Shown: positions 1 to 9,039 of the stretch, in pieces
How the letters are laid out: every line of letters starts with the position of its first letter
Numbering within the stretch: the first letter of the stretch is position 1
Assembly (NCBI GenBank): GCA_000697335.1
Contig: JNEM01009838.1
Span: 1-11,188, forward strand
Direction of reading: 5' to 3'
Length of the DNA stretch: 11,188 nt
Source of the DNA: Conidiobolus incongruus B7586
Taxonomy: Eukaryota > Entomophthoromycota > Entomophthoromycetes > Entomophthorales > Conidiobolaceae
The notes under the pieces: model-generated
Databases searched by the model: none
The model's input: only the letters and a program-made list of their open reading frames with translations
What the model was told of the DNA's origin: nothing
Translations under genes and position numbers: made by a program

Positions 1-96
1 TAATTATTATATATATAGATATAAGAAAAAATAATGAAATTTAATATGATATTTTGTTTTACTAATAAATAAAAAAATATATATAGATATTTAATA

Positions 97-174
97 TTTA
101 ATAATTATTATAATTTAATTTAAAGGCTCTGGTTTTTAATTATACTTAAATTAGTTTTATTTAATAATTATTAT
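97..174 (+). repeat. 15-base direct repeat pair
   Basis: TTTAATAATTATTAT occurs at 97-111 and 160-174, start to start 63 bases apart. The sequence is only A and T, so chance recurrence or slippage is the simplest explanation. Confidence 0.5.
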
Positions 175-1853
175 CATAATATTTATAAATTTAATTACGA
201 TATAAGATAATTATATTAAAATTTTATTAGTTAAACTAACTTTAACTTTTAATATATATAATATATATTTAGAACTAATATTCAATTACTTTTATAATTA
301 TTTGACCAATATAAAAAATATATTTTAATATATTAAATCATATAGTTAATTAATAAAATATTAATCAAAAAATATTAATATTAACTATAATAAAAATCTA
401 AATAATTTCCCTTATAATATTAAATTATAATAATTAATAAAAAATTATAATTTTGAATAATTTATTATATTTATAAGCTATTTAAAATGGTAGTTATAAA
501 TATAGGAGGAAATAGACTTTTAGTATTTAAATAAGGAATTGCCAGTAATAAATAATAAATTAATATAAAATTATAAGAAATTAAAGGAGTTCATCAAATT
601 AAATGAAAATAACTTATTTTAAATAAAATATATATATTACATTTATCATAATTAAATACTACTATAAGTGTTACAAGAATAACCTAAAGACTGAATACTT
701 TTGAAAATAAAGATAAAAAGACATATTTATCAATTAGCTTATGATGATCTTATATTAATTTCAATTATGAATTTTTGTAGATATATATGCCTTATGGGCA
801 GAAAATGATGAGTTCAACCTGTTCATGAAATAAGGTACCTTTAATGTGATTTCTTACATTAGTGTGATAATCAGAGCTTCTTAAGTGATGGACAGGCTTA
901 TTCCCCATCAATAAATTTTAAATAATTTTAAAGGACTTATCTTTAAGCATTAATAATACTAAAACAAAAGACTTTTTATGATCCATATTTAAATATAATT
1001 AAATTGAATAATAAGTTTTTAAAAGATAATTTTTTAATCAAAAAAATTTCGAGTAAATATATATAGTTAAATAGTGTTAATTTTCTCTATTATTTTCTAT
1101 AATATTAATTCTTTAACACTAATAATATAATTCAAAAATTAGAAATTAATAAATTTACAATTCTTTTCTTTCCAAGATAATATAATAAATGGTTTGAATA
1201 TATTCAACTTTCAAGTAAAATGAATATAATGGGCTTCATTCTATAATTATGTCGAAAATGTTGAAAAAATATTATATATCAACTAAATATCCTATAATTA
1301 TTAAAAATTCTAATATTACCCAGTATAATTATATCATATAATTAATTCATATATTTTAACCATTTTAATTATAAATTTTATGAAAAATATAGATTATCAA
1401 TTAACCAAAAATTTCTTGAATATTGATGAAATTATTTGAATGTTATTTATATAAGGCTAATGAATCAACAATATAATATATATTATAATTAAATATTATA
1501 AAATATTCAATGAATATAATTGAATTATCTCTTAATAATAGATTTATTTAGTTTGAAATTTTCAAAAGATTAATTTCATTACTAATAAATCATATGATCT
1601 AACTTATAATAGTTTTCGATATATCAAACTAGATAAATATCAGGTGATTTTAACAGAAAATGGTTTTAAATTTAAAGTTAATAATTTAGTGTTCGGTTTA
1701 TTAAAAAATATCAGGAGATAATCACAAAATGGCAATCTTTAATAAATATAATACAAATATAGGATAAATTATATTAATATTTAAAAAATTTTGGCTTGAA
1801 AAAGACTCAATATTTTTGGAGATTAGTTAATACTTTCTTTTTATCTGTCCAAC

Positions 1854-1901
1854 TATTTCACTTCTATTGTGGTTATGGAAAAAAATTATGAAAGTGAAAT
1901 A
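1854..1901. repeat. Spaced inverted repeat
   Basis: TATTTCACTT (1854-1863) and its exact reverse complement AAGTGAAATA (1892-1901) are separated by 28 bases. With one bulged base the stem can extend a little inward. It could form a hairpin in RNA. No flanking gene explains it. Confidence 0.5.
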
Positions 1902-2314
1902 TTTTATTAATTGATTTTTAGATATAAGTAAATTTTTGCTTAATATGGTATTAATGGTTGTTTTGAGGTAATATCAACTTAAATAGATTATACAAGTCGT
2001 GTATTATGGATAAAATTAGATGTTTTTTCATATTTGAAGAAATTTTTGAGAATTGATTAAAAATATCAAATATAGATGAAGATCATGAAACCATAAAAAC
2101 AATTGCAACATAACCAAGCACAATATATTCGAACATTCTAATAATAAATATTCACAGTCTAAAACAACTTTTTATTCGGTTCTATCCTTAGTTATTTATT
2201 CCAGATCATAAATTAGGCAACATTAAAAAATATATGCTCTATTTCACATGATAATCCAAAGGGTTGATATATTCGGATAAATTTGGTTATCCATTTATTA
2301 AATTATAATAATTT

Positions 2315-2506
2315 TTAAGGGTTCTTTGGGATATTGTTCAACATTTCTATTAATAGTATAATATATGTTCTTACATATATTATAGAGTATAAAATTCTTT
2401 TCAAGTGGCAACTGTCTAATTCTCTTATAGTCGCTTCGTTTAATTTGATCACAGTTCCACATTGGTATTTCTCAATGTAGTTGATTTGTTTATAAAAACA
2501 GTCCAA
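2315..2506 (-). pseudogene. Possible remnant of a decayed coding region
   Basis: A 63-codon minus-strand frame begins with an MDCFYKQINYIEKY-like stretch and lies in a less AT-rich patch that continues to about 2040. Downstream of it on the minus strand short protein-like runs continue in shifting frames with many stops. This could be an old host gene remnant or just a chance open frame. I recognise no family, no splice-linked continuation and no promoter. Confidence 0.15.
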
Positions 2507-2540
2507 TTGAAATGTCCAAATATAAATGATATGACTGGCT

Positions 2541-2562
2541 TATATATATATATATATATATA
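2541..2562. repeat. (TA)11 microsatellite
   Basis: Eleven perfect TA units in a row within AT-rich intergenic DNA. Confidence 0.85.
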
Positions 2563-3384
2563 TTAAATCCATTACATTTAATTTACGAAAATATTAATCT
2601 TATCTATTAATATATTAAAAAATAATAAATTTATAGTTAAAAAATTAGTTTTTATGCCAATGTAAAACAATATTTAAATTCTTTTATAGATATTTTTGAT
2701 TCAATATAAAGATTAATGTAATAATATATTTTTATTAATATAATATCTTTAATATATTGTCATTCAAAATTAAAAAATTCTTCATATATTTAAAAATATT
2801 TCACCAATTTGTTTAGATCAATTAAAATTTTATATTAAAAACTATGCAATAAACTGTACTTTCATTAAATAAACAGATTGTATTTCTACACGTTCATTTT
2901 AGTATTGAATAAAATATCAAAGTTATAATTTTCAAAGTAATTAAAAATAAATATTATTAAATATCCTAGTTCAGTGTATGAGTATTTGATATTCAATGCA
3001 ATTGCCAAGAATTCGATTTAGATATTATATATTTATTATATTGCAGTATCTACCATTTGAATCATAGAAATAGTACGAATATTCTAATTATTGATATATA
3101 CAATTAACGATTTCGATATTTTTAATCACTAAAAGTAGCATTATGTAATTTTTTATTCTAAGTTATTTTATATAATACTAAAACTAAACCTCATAATTGA
3201 GACAAAGAAACAAGTATGATATTATTGAGCAAATTGAGAGATTCTACATAAACTACTATCTTATTGATTTTGAAAAAGTTGATAAAAATTAGTTCATAAC
3301 GCTGAGAATTGTGATGTCATTAGAATATATATAATAAGTTATAGTCCACTTTCACACTAAATCAATTAATTGATTTTATCAAAT

Positions 3385-3492
3385 ATGGCAGCATTCAACT
3401 GTTGTTCTTGCATCGAAACTCGGTTAATTAGCCCATTGTTAGCTGAGTCATCTGACCTTCCAAGATATCCACTTATTCAATTCTATTATTAA
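3385..3492 (+). other. Less AT-rich island with a 35-codon ORF and a 10-bp hairpin
   Basis: This patch stands out from very AT-rich flanks. It holds an ATG-to-TAA frame of 35 codons starting MAAFNCCSCIETR, with three cysteines close together. CTCGGTTAA (3419-3427) pairs fully with TTAGCTGAG (3439-3447) around an 11-base loop, using two G-U pairs that work only in a plus-strand RNA. An outer A-T pair extends the stem to ten. It could be a small peptide gene, a structured RNA, or a leftover exon. No donor site follows the ORF and no snoRNA or tRNA signature fits. Confidence 0.25.
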
Positions 3493-5029
3493 CAAAGAAA
3501 ATTTTTAATTTCAATGAATAAAATTATGTAAATTTGATTATTTTTATTTAAACAGTTGTGAAGAAAATATAATTATTAAAATATTCTATTTTAATATATT
3601 GAATATTTTGAAAGATTATAAACTATAAAGTAGTTTAACAAGTAAATTCATTAATTTTAAATTTATATTTTCACAAAATAAATAATGCTAAAGCAAAAAT
3701 AATATAATTTTAATAGTTAATAACTTCCTTGTTTTTCAAAACTAGAATTTTACACTAATGATAATTGCTTCACTCTTTTACATAGGTTTATAATTTATTT
3801 TGAAAATTACACCCTTAATTTTAATTTATGAAATGTTACCAAATCTCTTTCTTTAAATCAAATTATTTATCTAACCAAAACAATTATAATCACAAAGATT
3901 TATATCTAGTGAATATAGCGGATGTGGTAATAAAAACCGTTTTTTAATAAACAAACCTTTGATAATTTTTATTATATGTATATAACAATTATCATGCAAA
4001 ATAAATGATTTTTTATTTAAGTTTTTCTGTACTAATTTATAAAATTAGTTTTTTAAAAATTTAATATATATTATATTATTATAGTTATTGTTGCTAGTAA
4101 TAATTACTAGAATAATATACTATTGATATCTATATCTAATAATAACATCCACTTTTTTAAAACGATTTCTTTTGGAATTTAATAATGATGGTTTTGATTT
4201 TTCAACTTTAGCACTTTTTATTTCTTGTTAATAGATAATATACTAAGATTTATAATTCATCTATTGTAATAATCATTTTAAATATAATAAGTGTTATAAT
4301 AGTATAAATTTATATTAGTTATATTTCTTCCCTTATTTATTTAATCTTCGGTTAAAATATATGCTACTCATACTCTTAATTTTTTAACTAATTTCAAATT
4401 ATCTCTTAGTAAAATAATACTAGAGTTAATATTAAAATATAAAAATTTTGCTAGTTTTTTTGTTAAAATATATAAGTGATATTTGAAATATTTTTAATTT
4501 TATTTGTATTTCTTTAGTTAGTTTCATATTTAAAATAGATTAACCAAGGTATGTTTTCTCTATTAGATCTTTTAGCTTTGAGTTAACCAAACTAGTTTAT
4601 AATACTATACTTTGAAAGCCTTTTGCTACTATTTGCTACTTAGAGATTTTCGTGAATAGTTAATATAGAATACTTTATATAGTTTGATATTTTGTTAAAT
4701 AATCTTTGTTCAATTTAGGTAAAATTTGAAATTCTGTGATTTTCAGTTATTTTGTATTTCGAAATTTTCCTATTATATATATATATATAAATATAATGAG
4801 TATGATTAATTATTAGATCACTTACTATCATTCAAAATAATACTAAATTCAAAACAATTATGATTCATAAAATAGTATTTGATTTAAGAAGAGGAAATGG
4901 TTTTTTCAACTACTGGATAGTAAATGTAGTTAACATGGTTTAATAACCATATATATAATTTAATATTGAAATATGGTTTGATCACTTCCATTATTTTAAA
5001 TCAAATTTAATTAATATCAATCAATTTGG
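3493..5029. other. AT-rich intergenic region upstream of the ligase gene
   Basis: No gene is recognisable in any frame. It contains a (TA)8 run at 4774-4789 and a perfect 6-bp hairpin ATGGTT-TAAT-AACCAT at 4935-4950. The last few hundred bases probably include distal promoter sequence of the ligase gene at 5195. Confidence 0.6.
4774..4789. repeat. (TA)8 microsatellite
   Basis: Eight perfect TA units in AT-rich intergenic DNA. Confidence 0.7.
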
Positions 5030-5034
5030 CCAAT
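5030..5034 (+). promoter_or_regulatory. CCAAT box upstream of the gp78/AMFR-type gene
   Basis: GGCCAATCA is a full match to the core recognised by the fungal HAP/NF-Y complex. It lies about 160 bases before the start codon, a usual distance for fungal promoters. In such AT-rich DNA two adjacent C's before AAT are uncommon, but one short motif can occur by chance. Confidence 0.4.
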
Positions 5035-5092
5035 CAATAAGCACAAGAAATTTAATAATCTGTTTTAAGGATTAATTAAAATATTGAGAAAG

Positions 5093-5100
5093 TATAAATA
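5093..5100 (+). promoter_or_regulatory. Candidate TATA element of the gp78/AMFR-type gene
   Basis: TATAAATA lies 95-102 bases before the ATG and 60 bases after the CCAAT box. The spacing suits a fungal core promoter, but TATA-like strings are everywhere in this sequence, so only its position supports it. Confidence 0.25.
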
Positions 5101-5194
5101 AACTGAAATTCTTAAAATTTGCCATAAATTTTTTAACGTTTTTTTTTATAATTTCATTTAGACTTGTCTAATAAATATTCAAAGGTCTTCAACT

Positions 5195-7072
5195 ATGGCC
5201 TCTTCGTGTGACTTTTCTCGATATTTATTCTTATCAATACTCATATCGTCAGTGACCGTTGTTTACCTCTCTAAACATGTCGTCCCTATCGATAACAACT
5301 TTATTCCTATGGTTGACGAGTTAAACCCTGTTCAAAATCCATCACAAATTAATTTTCTCACATATTATATCAACAAAGCGATTGAAATGACAGAATCATA
5401 TTTGAAAACTAGGGATAATATCTCTCTACTTGTAAATTTCTAATATTTTTAAATGTGCTTAATTACTTAACAATTGATTTAGGTATTTATTAATTTGGGT
5501 TTTTGCATTCTTTACTTTTGGGGGACTGTTATGATTAAAATCTTTTTCGGTCAGTTGAGAGATATCGAGAGTCAAGTAATTTCAACTTGTTCAGTACTCT
5601 CTTTGACATTTTTTGTTCTAATTTTGAAATTTAGTTTATTTATGACCGACTCTTAAATTTTTTACTATTTAAAGTAGTGTTTATTGGAGCGATCTTGGAA
5701 CCTACTTGGAATGAACTTTACTTATGGGTTACCTGGTTTGCAGTTATTGGTTTTCTAAGACTTTTCGGAATGTGTGGTAGAGATCGCGTTGATTATGTAA
5801 CTGCAATTTATAAATTTTGCTGGAATACTTTAACTAATTTTATTCATATAGTTAACTCACTCTCCAGAAACGAAGAGATCAACTCATATTCGTACCTTTT
5901 CATTCTTATGTGTGATATTAATTGCTTCTATTACTTGGTCTTTTCTTTGTCTATCCTCTTTCCAATCGATGTTATTCTTACTCGCTTTCGAAGTATTCTA
6001 TATAATAATTTTAATTGTTTCTCAAGTTATTAACTAATATTTTTTTAGTGCCTTACATTAATATTGGAAACCATACAAACTTTAGTCAAGTATTGTATCC
6101 ATTTGAAAGATCTTTACTCCGTTGAAAACTGGGAACATAAAGATATCTGGGTTCGAAGAACTGAATTTTATTTGGATTCAGCTATTCTCTTAACTACTTT
6201 AAGTCACTATATCCAAGTTGCCGTAATTAATGTTTACTATGAATAATATGTAATAGTTATATTAATGCGAATCTTTTAGTTAATAAGGGGATTATCATTC
6301 AGTTTGATTGATGCAGTTCTATTTTTAAATGTGAGATCTGTACTAAAAACATTGAGAAGAAAGTATATTCTATATAGAAACTATTTAAAAGCATTGAATG
6401 AAATGGACACTAGGTAAATAGGATATTTACAAGGCTTCATGATGATAATTAATTGTACTATATAGATTTCCATCTCTTACTAAAGATGAGCTTGCTCAGC
6501 TACAAGATCCATGCCCAATCTGTAGAGAAGAAATGACTCAAGGAAAGCGATTACCTTGCAATCACTGCTTCCATTCGTAATACTTAAATTTAAATTTTAT
6601 TTTACCAACTTCTAATTAATTATTATATAGATCATGTCTCAGACTTTGGGTTGAAAGTCACGACTCATGTCCAGTATGTCGTATTACATTGAGTAAGTGC
6701 AACTCAGATTCCACATTGAAAGATCAGTTATTATATGATATCACATCTCCCAATACTAGTAATTTCTCATCTCGACCACCATCATTCCCAAGCTCGCCCA
6801 GGATGGTGTTTCAAACTACTCCCTTAAACAGTGAATCCAATCTAGACTACAACAACTTTGCATCACATTTAAGAGCTAGATCAAGGAATCCAAGCTTTCG
6901 AGACCTTCAAAGTTTAGAACAAGATGATTTTGCATCATCACCATTCCGCAGCCTATTTACGGACGATTCTCTAATGACCGACTCTGATCCCTTTGAATTT
7001 CCAGGCAGTCCCATTGCGCAGGATTTGCCACTAGCCGAAGTAGTAGATCAAATGCAGAGATTTAATCCTTAG
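5195..7072 (+). CDS. AMFR: gp78/AMFR-type ER membrane RING-H2 E3 ubiquitin ligase, eight exons
   Basis: Exons read from the sequence: 5195-5431, 5483-5575, 5635-5796, 5852-5992, 6049-6222, 6280-6413, 6466-6576 and 6631-7072 (1494 nt, 497 residues). All introns are GT-AG and 51-59 nt. The joined protein has several hydrophobic segments (near residues 8-26, 79-98, 116-131, 138-156, 180-198, 202-220, 255-269 and 273-284). These carry family landmarks: IKIFFGQLR in exon 2, RDRVDY followed by a SP dipeptide in exons 3-4, a CIHLKDL stretch in exon 5, GLSFSL and YRNYLK in exon 6. A C3H2C3 RING follows (C330, C333, C345, H347, H350, C353, C364, C367). From memory, these match gp78/AMFR better than HRD1/synoviolin. 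The known role of the family is transferring ubiquitin from an E2 (UBE2G2 in animals) to misfolded or regulated ER proteins during ER-associated degradation, with the RING on the cytosolic side. The tail (373-497) is rich in Ser, Pro and Asp and probably disordered. No clear E2-binding helix or p97-binding motif is seen. The start is the first in-frame ATG, with A at -3 and G at +4. Confidence 0.9.
5432..6630 (+). other. Seven spliceosomal introns of the gp78/AMFR-type gene
   Basis: Introns lie at 5432-5482, 5576-5634, 5797-5851, 5993-6048, 6223-6279, 6414-6465 and 6577-6630 (51, 59, 55, 56, 57, 52 and 54 nt). Donors are GTAAAT, GTAATT, GTAACT, GTATTC, GTAATT, GTAAAT and GTAATA. Most contain a TAAC or TAAT branch-like motif a short way before the AG, for example TTAACTAAT in introns 3 and 4. 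The first five are phase 0 and the last two phase 2. Each junction was chosen because it restores continuous similarity to gp78/HRD1 proteins. The RING is itself split by the last intron, inside the F-H-S-S-C segment. Introns 3 and 4 are read through in a different frame without a stop for some distance, so open-frame length alone would mis-call this gene. Confidence 0.85.
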
Positions 7073-7189
7073 GATTACACCTCAATAATTTGTCACATGA
7101 AAAATAACTTGTAACCATAGCCTATTTATTATCAAAACCAATTTCAATCAAAATTATCGCTCTGTATTATTTAGTAATTTCTGTATAAC

Positions 7190-7195
7190 AATAAA
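7190..7195 (+). terminator. Polyadenylation signal of the gp78/AMFR-type gene
   Basis: AATAAA lies 118 bases after the stop codon. It is the first perfect match after the gene and sits at a plausible 3' UTR distance. The hexamer is common in AT-rich DNA, so the assignment is positional. Confidence 0.4.
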
Positions 7196-8577
7196 ATTCA
7201 TGGTTTATTATTTTTGAAAGATATAGAGGGATATCTTTGATTGAATGATGAATTTGATACTAATATAAACATTACTCCAAAATCGTTTTGAAAACTTGTT
7301 AAATTTGGCTAATCTTTGAATTAGGATTTTTCTAATTCATTGTTGAATCTAAAATTTGCATAATTCATAAGAGCAAAAGTTAAAAAACTGGTTAGTGTAA
7401 TGTATTATAGATGAAAATTATCTCCTATTAGATAATTCAAGCAAATAATAAAATAAAACCATTATTCACTTTGATTAACAATTTAATATATTAATTATTT
7501 TAATATCATATACTTTTTCATCTTTTTTAATATTCCCAAATTTGCACCCTATTTTGAACTATATATTCACAATAGTTTAGAATGAATAATTCTAATAGTA
7601 TTGTAATATTTATTAAATTATTTCAATATAATAATCTAATTGACGAACAATATCAAATAAAATTTTTATTATATATAATTGTATATTAAAAAACTTCATT
7701 TGATAATATTTGATCTATTCAAGTGAACTAAGAGAATTGATAAAATTAATATTTTCAAAACATAATTGAGTTTTATTTACAAATAAATATTTATATTAAT
7801 AATTATTGATAAAATCAACTAAATCATAACTTTTGATAAAAATAATTAATTTGTAATATTGCAATAGATTGAAGTTTAATATTTTATGAAATATAGCTGA
7901 TGGAATAGATTAGATATTCATCATGTTGGACTACAAAAGAAATTTGGCAACAATTTGTTATATCCAAGATATTCTGTAAAATTTTATAGAATATTATAGT
8001 GATCGATAGTATATTATTACAAAAATATATCTATTTAATATAATATCTCAAGTTTTATTTTCATTGTAGTGAATATATCAGAGGTAATATGATGAAATGA
8101 TTCTTGGAACCTAAATATTTATTGGACAAATTTGATTCAACTGTCTTCAATTTCAATTCAAAAAATTGTGGCTACAAAATAGCGTCAAAATTATATGAAT
8201 TTAACTGAGCTAATTTTATAATATTAATCAAAGTAGGTTTATAATATTAAATTAGAGATATATTTTATTATAATAATATTATTATAAATACCTTTTAAAA
8301 ATAATTCAAATTTGAAACTATCATTAGTTATTTGCTCTAATTATAACTATGTTAATTTTGTATTTTGCTGTAAAATATAAAAAAGTTGTATCGAATAATT
8401 AATTTTTGTAGTGAGGATTAACTAAATATTATAAATTTTCTTCAAATTTTTAGTAAAATTTTAAATTTAGTTCAAAAAAGTAATATTTAAAATTATTTTT
8501 TTTAAAATCTTTCGAATTAATCATCTCTTTATGATTGACAAAATTCTCATCCCAAATCATAATATGCTTTTTATTTT
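7196..8577. other. AT-rich intergenic region with no recognisable gene
   Basis: Both strands are full of stops, and no stretch shows recognisable protein similarity or splice-linked coding segments. It holds scattered A/T runs, a 20-base perfect palindrome at 8268-8287, and a 13-base direct repeat at 8215-8227 and 8238-8250. It separates two genes on the same strand, so it contains the 3' flank of the ligase gene and distal promoter sequence of the R3H gene. Confidence 0.6.
8215..8287. repeat. Short direct repeat next to a 20-base AT palindrome
   Basis: TTTATAATATTAA occurs at 8215-8227 and again at 8238-8250. About 17 bases further on, 8268-8287 is a perfect 20-base palindrome made only of A and T. 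It could extrude a cruciform or simply be chance in low-complexity DNA. No function can be assigned. Confidence 0.5.
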
Positions 8578-8731
8578 GGGGAAAGCTAATGTACCTGATT
8601 ATTATAACCAGGGTTTTCCCACAACACTACCCCCTCTTTCTGATTATGATTGGTTAAATATGTAGAAAATAAGATTTCAAAAAACATTCAACGACTCCTA
8701 TTAATTGGCTAAAAAATTAAATTCAACCAAT
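8578..8731 (+). promoter_or_regulatory. Probable upstream promoter of the R3H gene: C-rich block plus three CCAAT motifs
   Basis: A less AT-rich segment begins with GGGGAAA (8578-8584) and its near-inverse TTTTCCC (8614-8620). CCCCCT follows (8630-8635) and contains the CCCCT core of fungal stress-response elements. Then come three CCAAT pentamers within 83 bases: inverted at 8649-8653, inverted at 8704-8708, and direct at 8727-8731. They lie about 310-390 bases before the start codon. Clustering of C-containing motifs in such AT-rich surroundings suggests a real promoter, but which factors bind is inference. Confidence 0.45.
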
Positions 8732-9039
8732 AATTGTTAATAATTTGAACATTAAATCTTTTTCCAAATTTTTTAAATTTACAAATTTCTCAGATTACTT
8801 AATCAGGTAATATCAAAGCAATTAACCTAAATTAAACTATGTGAGGGTATGGACTTGAATATTTGATGAGGCTTCAAAATTGATGAAAGAATTAAGCTTT
8901 TTCTTTCAATTCTTTATCAGTTATTTTTGCAATATTTTAACAGTTAAGACTGTTTTTTAAAATAAGCTATTAATATCAATATTATTATTGAAATTTTAAC
9001 AGATTATTTAAATTTAAGACGCTAAGTATTTAACACAAT

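Larger units (their letters stand above)
1..3384. other. Gene-poor, extremely AT-rich region
   Basis: No intact gene is visible. Stops are dense in all six frames and most of the sequence is A/T runs. It contains a 15-base direct repeat (97-111 and 160-174), a (TA)11 microsatellite (2541-2562) and a spaced inverted repeat (1854-1901). Two less AT-rich islands, at about 790-925 and 2040-2510, might be remains of genes, but I could not name them. The longest open stretch is a 63-codon minus-strand frame at 2506-2315, too short and isolated to call. Confidence 0.6.

Noticed and set aside
805-920. Box C/D snoRNA starting with ATGATGA
   Set aside because: No CTGA D box occurs at a suitable distance and there is no terminal stem.
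3400-3480. tRNA or tRNA-derived element in the less AT-rich island
   Set aside because: On the minus strand some bases resemble D-arm and T-loop motifs, but the T-stem does not pair and no cloverleaf or acceptor stem can be drawn.
1-5029. LTR element, DNA transposon or other mobile element in the AT desert
   Set aside because: No long terminal repeats, terminal inverted repeats with target duplications, or transposase or polymerase-like protein runs could be recognised.
5797-5851. Continuous open frame across 5677-6033 as one exon
   Set aside because: The stretch 5797-5851 has a GTAACT donor, a TTAACTAAT branch-like motif and an ATAG acceptor. Removing it restores the family match after RDRVDY, while the unspliced translation loses it.
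5195-7072. HRD1/synoviolin as the identity of the ligase
   Set aside because: The membrane domain aligns to both families, but the GLSFSL, YRNYLK and DTRF elements before the RING and the CIHLKDL segment follow gp78/AMFR. The two families are related, so a tree is the proper test.
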